From Microbacterium sp. LCT-H2 (lineage in GTDB: Bacteria; Actinomycetota; Actinomycetes; Actinomycetales; Microbacteriaceae), in the NCBI RefSeq assembly GCF_001866135.1, contig NZ_MODW01000001.1:868001-932000 (forward strand): a stretch of DNA of 64,000 nt, read 5' to 3'. Both the position numbers and the translations under genes were made by a program. Positions within the stretch are counted from its first letter, which is position 1. Every line of letters starts with the position of its first letter. Of the stretch, positions 16,323-25,157 are shown one piece after another. The notes beneath the pieces were generated by a model. It was not told where the DNA came from, ran no database searches, and saw only the letters and a list, made by a program, of their open reading frames with translations.

Positions 16323-17486
16323 TCAGGAGCGGTGGCCGCCGGCGCGGAGCTGCTCCGGGCTCCATCGCACGCCGAGGACCGCGGTGAGCGCGGCCTGCGC
16401 GGGACCGGCGGAGGGGGCCACGCGCGGGTCGGCATATCGGATCGGCACGTCGGCGGTGCCGCGCGCGGGGTAGCCGCTCTCAGCGCGGACCCGTTCCAGG
16501 AACCGAGGGCCGAGCTCAGTCGCGGGGCCGCCGATGACGATCTCGATCGGATCGAGCAGCGCCCCGATGAGCTTGATGGCCCGGGCCAGTGCCCGCGCGC
16601 CGTCGTCGATCAGGGTCTGATCCGCCCGGGCGACGAGGGCACGGACCGCCGAGGCGTCCAGGGCATCCGAGAACTCCTCTCCGAGCATCGGTCCCATCGC
16701 AGCCGCCGACTCCAGGCAGCCGCGACGCCCGCAGCGGCACGGGCGGGCGGCGTCGCCAAACACCACCTGCACATGACCGATCTCCCCGGCACGGTCTCGG
16801 GGGCCTGGCGCGAGCTCCCCGTCGAGGGTGACCGCGGCGCCGATGCCTCCGCCGCTGTGGATGAACAGCCGGTAGCCCGAGGGGGCGGAGTCGAGTCCGG
16901 CCTCCGCGATGGCCTCGGCATCGACGTCGTTGACGAGGAGGACCGGGACGCCCGCGATGCTCTCGAAGCGCTCCGCCAGCGGCACCTCGTGCCACTCCAG
17001 CTGCACGCTCTCCAGGACCGTGCGCCCGTCGGTCGTCCCCGGGACCTGCACACCGACCGCGAGCAGCCGCGACCCGTATGCGGCGACGACATCCGCGACC
17101 GTCTCGTCGAGGACCCGGTCCCGGGTCTGCATCGTGTAGGAGATGCTGCGTCGTTCGACCTCGGAGCCGTCGAGGGCGACGAGCGCGAGGTACGCACTGG
17201 TCGGCTGGACGACGAGCACGAGGATCAGATGGTGCTCCGCGTCGATGCTGAGTGTGGTCGCGCGCTTGCCCCCCGTGCTCACCGCCTGCTCACCTTCGGC
17301 GATGAGCCGGTGCTCGATGAGTTCCGCGACGAGGGACGACGCGGTCGCCGCCGTGAGGCCCGTCGTCCGCGCGATGCCGGCGCGGGTCTGGGAACCAGAG
17401 GCCTGGAAGACCAGCTGCAGCGCCCGTCGCAGATTCGCTCGCCGAACCGCCGCCTGGGTGTCCAGCGCGTCGTCGTGGGTGAACAT
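16323..17486 (-). CDS. ROK-family transcriptional repressor
   Basis: A 387-residue NagC/XylR-type repressor. Residues 15-75 hold a MarR-like winged helix (QTRAGIARTTGLTAATASSLVAELIEHRLI). The ROK domain follows, with GVQVPG, the sugar-site region FIHSGGGIGAAV, EIGHVQV and the zinc motif CRCGRRGCLES. The phosphate loop DxGGT of kinases is replaced by VVQPTSAYLAL, so it is a sensor rather than an enzyme. Start ATG 17486 has AAGGA 8 bases upstream; the frame is open to 17570. Divergent from a second ROK repressor with a shared operator-like site between. Confidence 0.9.
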   Translation of the reverse strand: MFTHDDALDTQAAVRRANLRRALQLVFQASGSQTRAGIARTTGLTAATASSLVAELIEHRLIAEGEQAVSTGGKRATTLSIDAEHHLILVLVVQPTSAYLALVALDGSEVERRSISYTMQTRDRVLDETVADVVAAYGSRLLAVGVQVPGTTDGRTVLESVQLEWHEVPLAERFESIAGVPVLLVNDVDAEAIAEAGLDSAPSGYRLFIHSGGGIGAAVTLDGELAPGPRDRAGEIGHVQVVFGDAARPCRCGRRGCLESAAAMGPMLGEEFSDALDASAVRALVARADQTLIDDGARALARAIKLIGALLDPIEIVIGGPATELGPRFLERVRAESGYPARGTADVPIRYADPRVAPSAGPAQAALTAVLGVRWSPEQLRAGGHRS

Positions 17487-17557
17487 CTGCGAGTTCCTTC
17501 TCGGGGCCGAGGTGGCGTCGATTGACAGCGCGCGTACCGCTCCGTACGCTCGGTCCG

Positions 17558-17578
17558 TTAGTTTATTCATTGAACTTA
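17558..17578. promoter_or_regulatory. ROK operator-like inverted repeat
   Basis: In the 123-base gap between the two divergent ROK genes, TTAGTT (17558-17563) and AACTTA (17573-17578) form an imperfect dyad around an AT-rich centre (TATTCATTG). Actinobacterial ROK repressors often bind TTAGTT/AACTAA-type dyads. It may serve autoregulation of one or both neighbours. Confidence 0.45.
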
Positions 17579-17609
17579 GTCAGCCCGAGCGTCGATCGGG
17601 AGGAGCATC

Positions 17610-18707
17610 GTGCGCTACCCCCAGATCCTAGAGCGCCCCGCCGATCGGGCACGAGCCGCGCAGACACCGGGCAACGGTCACGCCCGCGGCATCCGGGAGC
17701 GCAATCGCGCCCTCGTCCTCCGCACGCTCATGGAGCAGGCGGCCCTGAGTCGCGCGGATCTGTCCCGCCTCACCGGCCTCGCCCGCCCCACCGTCTCCGA
17801 GGTCGTGCGCGACCTGCTCGCCGACGGCGTGATCCGGGAGAGCGGCCCGAGCCAGGAGTCCCGGCCGGGAAAGCCCGCCGTGATGCTCGAGTTCGACCAG
17901 CGCGCGGTCCAGGTCATTGCGCTCGACCTCTCCGCGCCCGACGACATCGTCGGCGCGCTGGCCTCACCCGACGGCCGCATCACGCACCGCCTCCACCGGC
18001 CGCGCACCCCGGACGTCGCCGGGACAATCGCCGGTCTCGTCGCCGAGCTGCGGGCCCTCGCCGACGGTCCCGCGCTCGGCATCGGCATCGGCGTGCCCAC
18101 CGGCTCCTCCGCGCTGCTCGGTCTCGGACCGCGACTCGCGGAGATCCTCGACGCCCCCGTGCACCTCTTCGACGACGCCGATCTCGTGGCCGACGCCGAG
18201 CAGCGGTTCGGTTCCGTCGGCACCGACTTCCTCCTCGTCCGCATCGGCACCCGCATCGGCACCGCGATCCGCGTCGTCGGCGACGACGGCGCCCCCGTGG
18301 AACGCTCCATCGGCGCCCGCGAGCTCGCGCACGTCGGTGCGGGCGGCGACCCCGGTGAGCTCTGCCTGTGCGGGCGCGACGGCTGCGTCCATGCGTGGGC
18401 CGCGGCTCCCGCGATCGCCCGGCGCCTGGAGACCCCGGGCGCGGACCGAGGGGCGGTGCTCGCCGCCGCCGGCGCCCGACTCGGCACGTCGCTCTCGGTC
18501 ATCGCCGCCGCCGTCGACCTTCCCACGATCGTCCTGAGCGGTCCCGACGAGATCGTCTCCCCGGAGTTCGTGGACGCGACGGCCGCCGCGGTCCGTGCCG
18601 CCTCGCACCCCTCCCTCGGACCGACCGTGGTGCCGAGCGCGCTCGACGACGCCGTCCTCCTGGGCGCGGCGACCCGCGTGGTGGCCGCCGAGTTCAGCCC
18701 GCGCTGA
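17610..18707 (+). CDS. ROK-family transcriptional regulator, kinase motifs degenerate
   Basis: A 365-residue regulator beginning at a GTG with GGGAGGA upstream. Residues 28-85 form the winged helix (RALVLRTLMEQAALSRADL, TVSEVVRDLLADGVIRE). In the ROK domain the DxGGT loop is replaced by ALDLSAPDDIVGAL and the EIGH motif by ELAHV. The zinc motif reads CLCGRDGCVHA, with the usual final Glu missing. This supports a pure regulator, perhaps with an altered ligand. Divergent from the ROK repressor at 16323. Target genes may be the two neighbours or the nearby sugar importer. Confidence 0.88.
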   Translation: MRYPQILERPADRARAAQTPGNGHARGIRERNRALVLRTLMEQAALSRADLSRLTGLARPTVSEVVRDLLADGVIRESGPSQESRPGKPAVMLEFDQRAVQVIALDLSAPDDIVGALASPDGRITHRLHRPRTPDVAGTIAGLVAELRALADGPALGIGIGVPTGSSALLGLGPRLAEILDAPVHLFDDADLVADAEQRFGSVGTDFLLVRIGTRIGTAIRVVGDDGAPVERSIGARELAHVGAGGDPGELCLCGRDGCVHAWAAAPAIARRLETPGADRGAVLAAAGARLGTSLSVIAAAVDLPTIVLSGPDEIVSPEFVDATAAAVRAASHPSLGPTVVPSALDDAVLLGAATRVVAAEFSPR

Positions 18708-18809
18708 CGGACGCGCCCGTCATCCGTCCCCTCCCGCCCGGAAGGGATGGGAGACTCGATCCCGCGAGGCGGCCGTCCGTCGTCTCGATCCGTCCTGGGA
18801 GGAATCCGC

Positions 18810-19403
18810 ATGAAGGCACTCGTGATCGGCGCAACCGGCAGCATCGGCGGAGTCGCCGCCGCCACCCTCGACGTCCGCGGACACGAGGTCGTGCGCGCCT
18901 CCCGCTCCGGCGAGCAGAGCGTGGACGTGACCGATCCGGCCTCCATCCGCAGCCTCTTCGAGCGGGTCGGCCCCGTCGACGCCGTCGTGGTCGCGGTGGG
19001 CTCGGTGCCCTTCAAGCCGCTCGCCGACCTCGACCGCGACGACTATCTGGCCGCCTTCACCGGGAAGACCCTCGCGCAGCTCGACGTCGTACGGGTCGCC
19101 CTCGACCACGTGACCGACGGCGGCTCCGTCACCCTCACCAGCGGCGTGCTCGCGCGGGAGCCGATCGCGACGGGAGCGGCGGCGGCGATGGCCAACGGCG
19201 CCCTGGAGTCGTTCGTGATCACGGCGGCGGCCGAGGCCCCGCGGGGGATCCGCATCAACGCGGTCTCCCCCGACGTGCTGGCGAACTCCCCCGGGTACTT
19301 CTCGACCTTCCCCGGCCACCGGCCCGTCACCGACGACGAGGTCGGCCAGGCGTACGTGCGCGCGGTCGAGGGGATCGTCACGGGGCGGGTGCTCACCGTC
19401 TGA
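18810..19403 (+). CDS. Short SDR-fold protein without the YxxxK motif
   Basis: A 197-residue Rossmann protein of the short-chain dehydrogenase family. The dinucleotide loop GATGSIGG (residues 8-15), an Asp in SVDVTDPASIR, VVVAVGSVPF and the C-terminal GIRINAVSPDVL are typical. The active-site Tyr-x3-Lys is absent: the segment after LTSGVLAREPI reads ATGAAAAMANGALESF. This matches a known subgroup of short SDR proteins of unknown activity. Start ATG 18810 follows GGGAGG. Its stop overlaps the GNAT start (TGATG), so the two are co-translated. Confidence 0.85.
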   Translation: MKALVIGATGSIGGVAAATLDVRGHEVVRASRSGEQSVDVTDPASIRSLFERVGPVDAVVVAVGSVPFKPLADLDRDDYLAAFTGKTLAQLDVVRVALDHVTDGGSVTLTSGVLAREPIATGAAAAMANGALESFVITAAAEAPRGIRINAVSPDVLANSPGYFSTFPGHRPVTDDEVGQAYVRAVEGIVTGRVLTV

Positions 19404-19945
19404 TGGCGCTCTCCCTCACTCCCGTCCCCGCCCTGGCGACCGAGCGGCTGGACCTCGTGCCGCTCGGACCCGAGCATCTCGACGGCACCTGGGCGGCCCT
19501 GCAGGAGCCCGAGGTGCTGCGGTTGACCGGCACCCACGCGCGCTTCACCCGGGAGGGCGTCGAGACCTGGCTCCGGTCGCTCGCCGACCGGGACGACCGG
19601 GCGGATTGGGCGATCCTCCGTCGCGAAGACGTCGCGCACATCGGCGAGGTGGTCCTCAGCGATCTGGACGAGGAGAACCTCTCCGCAGGGTTCCGCATCG
19701 CCCTCGCGGGGCCGCAGTGGTTCGGCGCGGGATACGGGACGGAGGCGACGCGCGCGGTCATCCGTCACGCCTTCGACACCGTGGGACTGCACCGGGTGGA
19801 GCTCGAGGTGTACGCGTTCAACCCGCGGGCGCAGCGCGCCTACGAGAAGGCGGGCTTCGTCGTCGAGGGCCGGCGTCGGGAGGCGCTGCGCTGGGACGGC
19901 GAGTGGGTCGACGCCATCGTCATGGGCATCCTCGCAGACGAGTGA
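19403..19945 (+). CDS. GNAT N-acetyltransferase (RimJ-like)
   Basis: A 180-residue GNAT acetyltransferase of the RimJ/RimL type. ATERLDLVPLGPEHLDG is the usual N-terminus, WFGAGYGTEATRAVIRHAF is motif A that binds acetyl-CoA, and HRVELEVYAFNPRAQRAYEKAGF the motif B region; it ends RWDGEWVDAIVMGIL. It acetylates an amine such as a protein N-terminus or small molecule; substrate not readable. Coupled to the SDR gene. Confidence 0.9.
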   Translation: MALSLTPVPALATERLDLVPLGPEHLDGTWAALQEPEVLRLTGTHARFTREGVETWLRSLADRDDRADWAILRREDVAHIGEVVLSDLDEENLSAGFRIALAGPQWFGAGYGTEATRAVIRHAFDTVGLHRVELEVYAFNPRAQRAYEKAGFVVEGRRREALRWDGEWVDAIVMGILADE

Positions 19946-20012
19946 CTGCACGCCGGACGGGCGGGAGCGCAAGGGGGAGGCGGAGCACAGGTCCGTGACG
20001 GAGGATGAGGGC

Positions 20013-21719
20013 ATGACCGACGCGCCGCTGTCTTCCCGTCCCTGGCTCCGCTCCTATGCCGAGGGCGTGCCGGCCGATATCGACGAGCCGACGCAGACCC
20101 TGCCGCAGATGCTGGCCGGCGGCATCCGGCGGTATGCGCGCCGCCCCGCCCTCGAGTTCTTCGGCGCCGTCACGACCTACCGGGAGCTCGGCGAGCAGAT
20201 CGACCGCGCCGCGGAAGGACTCCGCCATCTCGGGGTCACGAAGGGCGACCGGGTGGCACTGGTGCTGCCGAACTGCCCGCAGCACGTCGTGGCGTTTTAC
20301 GCGGTCCTGCGTCTCGGGGCGATCGTCGTCGAGCACAACCCGCTCTACACCGCGCGGGAGCTGCGCCACCAGTTCGAGGACCACGGGGCCCGCGTCGCGA
20401 TCGTGTGGGACAAGGTCGCCGACACCGTCGCGGGGTTCCCCGACGACCTCCGGGTCGGCCACATCGTGAGCGTCGACCTCACGGCGGCGATGCCCCTGTC
20501 GAAGCGCCTCCTGCTGCGACTCCCGGTCCCGAAGGCCCGGGCATCGCGGGCGAAGCTGACCGGCACGCCACGCGCGCGGCACCTGACGCCGTGGAAGAAG
20601 CTCGTGTCGCACCGCCGGCTCCCCCGCCGCACCCCTGGGCCGTCGCTGGGCGACACCGCCGTCCTGCAGTACACGAGCGGGACGACCGGGATCCCCAAGG
20701 GGGCGATCCTCACCCATGCGAACCTGCGGGCCAACGCGATGCAGGGGCGGGCCTGGGTGCCCGGGCTCCGCGACGGCGAAGAGACCTTCTACGCCGTGCT
20801 CCCGCTCTTCCACGCCTACGGACTCACCCTGTGCCTCACGTTCGCCCTGAGCATCGGGGCGAAGGTGGTGCTGTTCCCGACGTTCGACCTCGGACTCGTG
20901 ACCGATGCCGCCCGCACGAGCCCGCCGACCTTCCTCCCCGCCGTCCCGCCGATCTACGATCAGCTGGCCCGCGCGGCCGGACGCGGCACGGTGGACCTCT
21001 CCACGGTGCGGTTCGCGATCTCCGGAGCCATGAGCCTTCCCGTCGAGACGGTGCGGCGCTGGGAGGAGGCGACCGGGGGACTGCTCGTGGAGGGGTACGG
21101 GATGACCGAGGCCTCCCCCGTTGCCCTCGGCAACCCGATGGGCCCGACCCGGCGGCCCGGCACCGTCGGCGTCCCGTTCCCGAGCACCGAGATCCGCATC
21201 GTCGACCCCGACGACCCCGATGTCGAGGTGCCCACGGGCGAGCCCGGCGAGCTGCTGCTGCGCGGTCCGCAGGTGTTCCAGGGCTACTGGGGTCGTCCCG
21301 GAGAGACAGCCGAGGCCTTGTTGCCGGACGGCTGGCTCCGCACTGGAGACATCGCCGAGGTCTCCGCCGACGGGTTCGTCACCATCGTCGACCGCCGGAA
21401 GGAGCTCATCATCACCGGCGGCTTCAACGTCTCACCCAGCGAAGTCGAGAACGCGCTCGAAGCGCACCCGGATGTCGTGGCGGCCGCCGTCGTCGGGCTT
21501 CCCCGGTCGAGCGGCGGCGAAGAGGTCGCAGCCGCCGTGGTCCTCCGGAAGGGTGCCGCCGACGACATGGAGGGCCTCCGCGACTTCTGCCGCACGCGGC
21601 TGACCGCCTACAAGGTGCCGCGCCGGATCACCGCCGTCGACGACCTCCCCCGGTCGCTCATCGGCAAGGTGCTGCGGCGAGAGGTGCGGGATCGACTGCT
21701 CGCCGCACGCGGGGCCTGA
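20013..21719 (+). CDS. Long-chain fatty-acid--CoA ligase (AMP-binding)
   Basis: A 568-residue acyl-adenylating enzyme. Visible core motifs: YTSGTTGIPKG (phosphate loop), GYGMTEASPV (adenine site), LRTGDIAEVSADGF (ribose Asp), DRRKELIITGGFNV (hinge), and PRSLIGKVLRRE with the C-terminal catalytic Lys. Length and motif spacing fit long-chain acyl-CoA synthetases (FadD type). ATG 20013 has GAGG 8 bases upstream and is preferred to GTG 19995. Convergent with the chorismate mutase gene. Chain-length preference unknown. Confidence 0.9.
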   Translation: MTDAPLSSRPWLRSYAEGVPADIDEPTQTLPQMLAGGIRRYARRPALEFFGAVTTYRELGEQIDRAAEGLRHLGVTKGDRVALVLPNCPQHVVAFYAVLRLGAIVVEHNPLYTARELRHQFEDHGARVAIVWDKVADTVAGFPDDLRVGHIVSVDLTAAMPLSKRLLLRLPVPKARASRAKLTGTPRARHLTPWKKLVSHRRLPRRTPGPSLGDTAVLQYTSGTTGIPKGAILTHANLRANAMQGRAWVPGLRDGEETFYAVLPLFHAYGLTLCLTFALSIGAKVVLFPTFDLGLVTDAARTSPPTFLPAVPPIYDQLARAAGRGTVDLSTVRFAISGAMSLPVETVRRWEEATGGLLVEGYGMTEASPVALGNPMGPTRRPGTVGVPFPSTEIRIVDPDDPDVEVPTGEPGELLLRGPQVFQGYWGRPGETAEALLPDGWLRTGDIAEVSADGFVTIVDRRKELIITGGFNVSPSEVENALEAHPDVVAAAVVGLPRSSGGEEVAAAVVLRKGAADDMEGLRDFCRTRLTAYKVPRRITAVDDLPRSLIGKVLRREVRDRLLAARGA

Positions 21720-21728
21720 CGCGCGGGC

Positions 21729-22028
21729 TCAGCGCCCCTCCGCGGCCTCGGTGTGGTGGCGGATGACCTCGGCCACGACGAAGTTGAACCACTTCTCCGC
21801 GAACTCCGGGTCGAGGTGGGCGTCCTCCGCGAGCGCGCGGAGCCGGGCGACCTGCTGCTCCTCGCGGTTCGGGTCGGACGCCGGCATCTCATGCTCGGCC
21901 TTGAGGTGGCCCACCTGCTGCGTGGCGCGGAACCGCTCCGCGAGCAGGAAGATCAGGGCCGCGTCGATGTTGTCGATGCTCGCACGCAGCCGGAGCAGTT
22001 CGGCCTTCGGATCCTCAGCGGCAGTCAT
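21729..22028 (-). CDS. Chorismate mutase (AroQ class)
   Basis: A 99-residue all-helical chorismate mutase converting chorismate to prephenate in Phe/Tyr synthesis. The first helix LRLRASIDNIDAALIFLLAERF carries the conserved Arg and Asp pair, followed by QVGHLKAE (active-site Lys) and DPNREEQQVARL (Arg-Glu), all typical of AroQ. No fused dehydratase or dehydrogenase and no signal peptide. ATG start; it sits 9 bases from the convergent ligase gene, so termination must be shared. Confidence 0.92.
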   Translation of the reverse strand: MTAAEDPKAELLRLRASIDNIDAALIFLLAERFRATQQVGHLKAEHEMPASDPNREEQQVARLRALAEDAHLDPEFAEKWFNFVVAEVIRHHTEAAEGR

Positions 22029-22090
22029 GCCCCTACTCTAGAGCCGCAGATCACCCGGCTTCCGACGAGGGGCACCGCTATCGTGTGCTC

Positions 22091-23317
22091 ATGAGCAACG
22101 ACCAGTCGCCGGCCTCCGCTCCGCACGACGGCCAGCGCGGCCCCGCCCCGGACTCCGTCCCCGCCCCCGTCGACGCCGCGCTCGTCGGTGCCGCGGTGGA
22201 GGCGCCCGACGCCGTCGCGAAGCCGTCCGTCCCCGTGGTGATCGAGCCGACCACGCCGAGCCGCTCGTTCTGGACGCGGATCGATCGGCCGTTCGTCTTC
22301 GGGTTCCTCGTGACCCTCGGCGGTCTCGGGGCGATCGTGATCGGCAGCGCGCTCTACAGCCTCTCCACCGTCCTCATCTACATCGCACTCGCCCTGTTCG
22401 CCGCGCTCGGCCTCGACCCGGCCGTCCGCTTCCTCGAACGCCGCGGCATCTCCCGCGCGCTCTCCGTCGTGGTGACGATCCTCGCTCTCATCGTCGTCGT
22501 CGCCCTCGTCCTGTGGATGATCGTGCCCATCGTCGTGGATCAGATCGCCGGGTTCGTGAAGTCGGTCCCCGGCATGATCGAGGACTTCACGAAGTCCGAC
22601 CTCTACGCCACCCTCAACAACCAGTTCGGCGACCAGTTCCAGGACCTCGTCTCGGAGGTGCAGAAGTTCCTCTCCGACTTCGGAAACCTCGCGACGATCG
22701 GCGGCGGCGCGCTCCAGGTGGGCGCGTCCATCGCGAGTGGGATCTCGGGCGCGATCGTGGTGCTCGTGCTGACGCTGTACTTCCTCGCGACCCTGCCGGC
22801 CATGCGCCAGGGTCTGCTGCGTCTGGTCCCGGCCCGCGACCGCGACCGCGCCGGCGACATCTCCCAGCAGATCACCGACTCGGTGGGCGGCTACGTGATG
22901 GGGATGGTCGTCCTGGCCTTCTGCAACGCGACCCTCGCCCTCATCCTCTACACCGTGCTGGGCCTGCCGTTCCCGCCACTCATGGCCGCGATCGCCTTCT
23001 GCGTCACGCTCATCCCGCTCGTCGGCTCGGTGCTGTTCTGGATGATCGGCACCATCCTCGCGCTGTTCACGAACCCGATCGCCGCGCTGGTCTTCGCCGC
23101 GATCTACCTCGTCTACATGCAGATCGAGGCATACGTGCTCACCCCCCGGGTCATGAACAAGGCGGTGGCCGTGCCGGGCTCGCTCGTCGTCATCGGCGCC
23201 CTCGCCGGCGGCACGCTCCTCGGCCTGCTCGGCGCCCTCGTGGCCGTTCCCGTCACCGCCTCGATCCTCATCATCGTCAAGCAGGTGGTCGTGCCGAAGC
23301 AGGACTCCCGCACCTGA
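22091..23317 (+). CDS. AI-2E family transporter
   Basis: A 408-residue membrane protein of the AI-2 exporter superfamily (YdiK/TqsA/YhhT). A disordered Pro/Ala-rich tail (residues 1-60) precedes about eight helices. Typical landmarks: FLERRGISRALSVVVTIL, a soluble helical segment (KSVPGMIEDFTKSDLYATL) and the C-terminal GLPFPPLMAAIAFCVTLIPLVG and GALVAVPVTASILII. Members export peptides, Na+ or metabolites; the name does not prove autoinducer transport. ATG 22091 or GTG 22085 are both possible and neither has a good ribosome site. Confidence 0.88.
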   Translation: MSNDQSPASAPHDGQRGPAPDSVPAPVDAALVGAAVEAPDAVAKPSVPVVIEPTTPSRSFWTRIDRPFVFGFLVTLGGLGAIVIGSALYSLSTVLIYIALALFAALGLDPAVRFLERRGISRALSVVVTILALIVVVALVLWMIVPIVVDQIAGFVKSVPGMIEDFTKSDLYATLNNQFGDQFQDLVSEVQKFLSDFGNLATIGGGALQVGASIASGISGAIVVLVLTLYFLATLPAMRQGLLRLVPARDRDRAGDISQQITDSVGGYVMGMVVLAFCNATLALILYTVLGLPFPPLMAAIAFCVTLIPLVGSVLFWMIGTILALFTNPIAALVFAAIYLVYMQIEAYVLTPRVMNKAVAVPGSLVVIGALAGGTLLGLLGALVAVPVTASILIIVKQVVVPKQDSRT

Positions 23318-23337
23318 CCCCGGGCCTCACCCCCGGG

Positions 23338-23417
23338 CACAACTTCGGAGACCCGGGGCGACACACCGTCAGCCGGGGGTCCTCCACGGCGTGTCTGGCG
23401 AGATCTCCGAAGCTGTG
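23338..23417. repeat. Long palindromic intergenic element, family 1 (copy A)
   Basis: CACAACTTCGGAGA (23338-23351) pairs with TCTCCGAAGCTGTG (23404-23417) with one mismatch, across a 52-base loop. The loop contains an inner imperfect stem (ACACACCGT with ACGGCGTGT). The right flank AGATCTCC..AG.TGTG resembles copy C at 59548-59630. It lies between convergent genes. Confidence 0.7.
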
Positions 23418-23438
23418 CACACCGGCAGGCGGGGACGA

Positions 23439-23472
23439 CGAAGCGCCCGACCCCTGAGGGCCGGGCGCTTCG
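23439..23472. terminator. Terminator hairpin between convergent genes
   Basis: A perfect 11-base stem CGAAGCGCCCG (23439-23449) with CGGGCGCTTCG (23462-23472) and a 12-base loop, just after the stop of the OpuC-type binding protein. No T-tract. Probably ends the importer operon on the minus strand. Confidence 0.6.
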
Positions 23473-23484
23473 CGGGGAGACGAC

Positions 23485-24402
23485 TCAGATGAGGTCGCTG
23501 TCCGTGAGCCACTGCTTCGCGATGTCCTCTGCCGACTTCTGGTCGACCGTGCTCTGCACGTTGAGGGCGACGAGCTCTTCGGCGGTCAGCTTGGCGCTGA
23601 TGCCGTTGATCACGTCGGCGATCTCGTCGGCCACGTCACTGGACGCGATGGGGACGACGTTCGAGGCGAGGATGATGTTCTCCGGGTCTTCCAGCGCCAC
23701 GATGTCCTCGGTCTGGAATGCCGGGTCGGCGGAGTAGATGTCCGCCACCTGGATCTCGCCGGCGAGCAGCGACTCCAGCGTCGTGGGACCGGTGGCCGAG
23801 AACGCCAGGTCGACGCCGTAGACCTCCTTGGCCGCAGCAGGGCCGTACGGACGCTGCTCGAACTCGGGCGCCGCGCCGATCGTGACCGGGGTGGTGACGT
23901 TTGCGAGGTCGGCGATCGAGGTGAGGTCGTTCTCCTCGGCGAAGCTCTTGAGCACCGTGTAGGTGTCCTGGTCGGATGCCTCCGCGTAGTCGAGCGCGGT
24001 GAGGCCGTCCGGGAGCGCGTCCTTCAGGGCGGCGTAGACGTCGTCCGGGCTGGTGGCCGTCGCATCCTTGTCCAGGTACTCGAGCAGGTTGCCCGTGTAC
24101 TCCGGGAACAGGTCGATCGCCCCGGACTCGACGTCCGGCATGTAGGCGTCGCGCTGGCCGATGCTGAACTTCTCCTCGACGTCGAACCCGGCGGCGGTGA
24201 GTGCCTGGGAGTAGATCTCGGCGATGATCTCGTTGGAGTAGTACGCCTGGGAGCCGATGACGATGGTCTCGCTGCCGCCCGAGCCGGACTCCTCGGTCGG
24301 GGTGTCGAGGGGATTGCTGCTGGAGCATCCGGCCAGCACGAGCGCGGCGGTGAGAGCGACGCCGCCGGCAAGGGCGAAACGAGATGTGCGTGCGGTGAAC
24401 AT
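23485..24402 (-). CDS. Osmoprotectant ABC importer, substrate-binding lipoprotein (OpuCC/ProX type)
   Basis: A 305-residue lipoprotein with lipobox LAGC (Cys about residue 28). The mature part starts ETIVIGSQAYYSNEIIAEIY and contains DLFPEYTGNLLEYL and VADIYSADPAFQT, hallmarks of glycine-betaine/choline/carnitine binding proteins of the OpuC family. It captures compatible solutes for the two permeases and ATPase encoded upstream. ATG start at 24402 has AGGAAG just upstream. Last gene of the four-gene operon, separated by 35 bases from the permease. Confidence 0.92.
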   Translation of the reverse strand: MFTARTSRFALAGGVALTAALVLAGCSSSNPLDTPTEESGSGGSETIVIGSQAYYSNEIIAEIYSQALTAAGFDVEEKFSIGQRDAYMPDVESGAIDLFPEYTGNLLEYLDKDATATSPDDVYAALKDALPDGLTALDYAEASDQDTYTVLKSFAEENDLTSIADLANVTTPVTIGAAPEFEQRPYGPAAAKEVYGVDLAFSATGPTTLESLLAGEIQVADIYSADPAFQTEDIVALEDPENIILASNVVPIASSDVADEIADVINGISAKLTAEELVALNVQSTVDQKSAEDIAKQWLTDSDLI

Positions 24403-24437
24403 GGGACTTCCTCTTCTCTGGGGGACGATGCTGTGGG

Positions 24438-25157
24438 TCAGGCGGTCGCGACCGCGCGAGCGGTCGACCGAGTTCGGCGTCTTTGCGGACGCGTGCGCAC
24501 GCCGCGGGGCACTGCGGCGTGCTGAGCGAGAGCGAGCAGGAGGTCGACGAGGAGCGCCAGCACCGCGACGAGGATCGCGCCGCCGAGCACCTGATCGAAG
24601 CGGCGGAGGGGGAGACCTTGGATGATCGGCCATCCCAGGCCGCCCAGGTTCACGTAGGCCGCGATGGTGACGGTGGCGATGACCTGCAGCAGCGCCGAGC
24701 GGAGCCCGCCGATGAGCAGCGAGAGACCGAGCGGCACCTCGACCTTCCAGAACACCTGCCACTCTGTCATTCCCATGGCTCGGGCGGCATCGAGGACTCG
24801 GCGGTCGATCGCCTCCAGCCCGGTGTAGGCGCCTGCGAGGAGCGAGGGGATCGCCAGGAGGACGAACGTGATGACGGCGGCGACCGGTGTGCGGAGCACC
24901 CCGAGCAGCAGCACCAGGAGGATGAGGAGACCGAACGACGGGATGGCGCGTGCGGCACCGGAAATCGCTACGGCGACCTCGCGTCCGCGGCCTGTGTGCC
25001 CGATCAGCCACCCGAGCGGGACGGCGATGACCGCCGCGATCGCGACCGAGATCACCGTGTAGAAGATGTGCTGACCGAACAGCACCGGCAGCGCGTACGG
25101 GCCTGTCCAGCGGTCGGGTGAGAAAAGCCAGATGAAGGCATCGGTGAAAAGATTCAT
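24438..25157 (-). CDS. Osmoprotectant ABC importer permease (OpuCB/CD type)
   Basis: A 239-residue permease with about five helices and a basic C-terminal tail rich in Arg. GAYTGLEAIDRRVLDAARAMGM is the EAA coupling loop, and FGLLILLVLLLGV and NLGGLGWPIIQGL are typical of the OpuC permease family. Start overlaps the stop of the other permease (ATGA). Confidence 0.92.
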   Translation of the reverse strand: MNLFTDAFIWLFSPDRWTGPYALPVLFGQHIFYTVISVAIAAVIAVPLGWLIGHTGRGREVAVAISGAARAIPSFGLLILLVLLLGVLRTPVAAVITFVLLAIPSLLAGAYTGLEAIDRRVLDAARAMGMTEWQVFWKVEVPLGLSLLIGGLRSALLQVIATVTIAAYVNLGGLGWPIIQGLPLRRFDQVLGGAILVAVLALLVDLLLALAQHAAVPRGVRTRPQRRRTRSTARAVATA

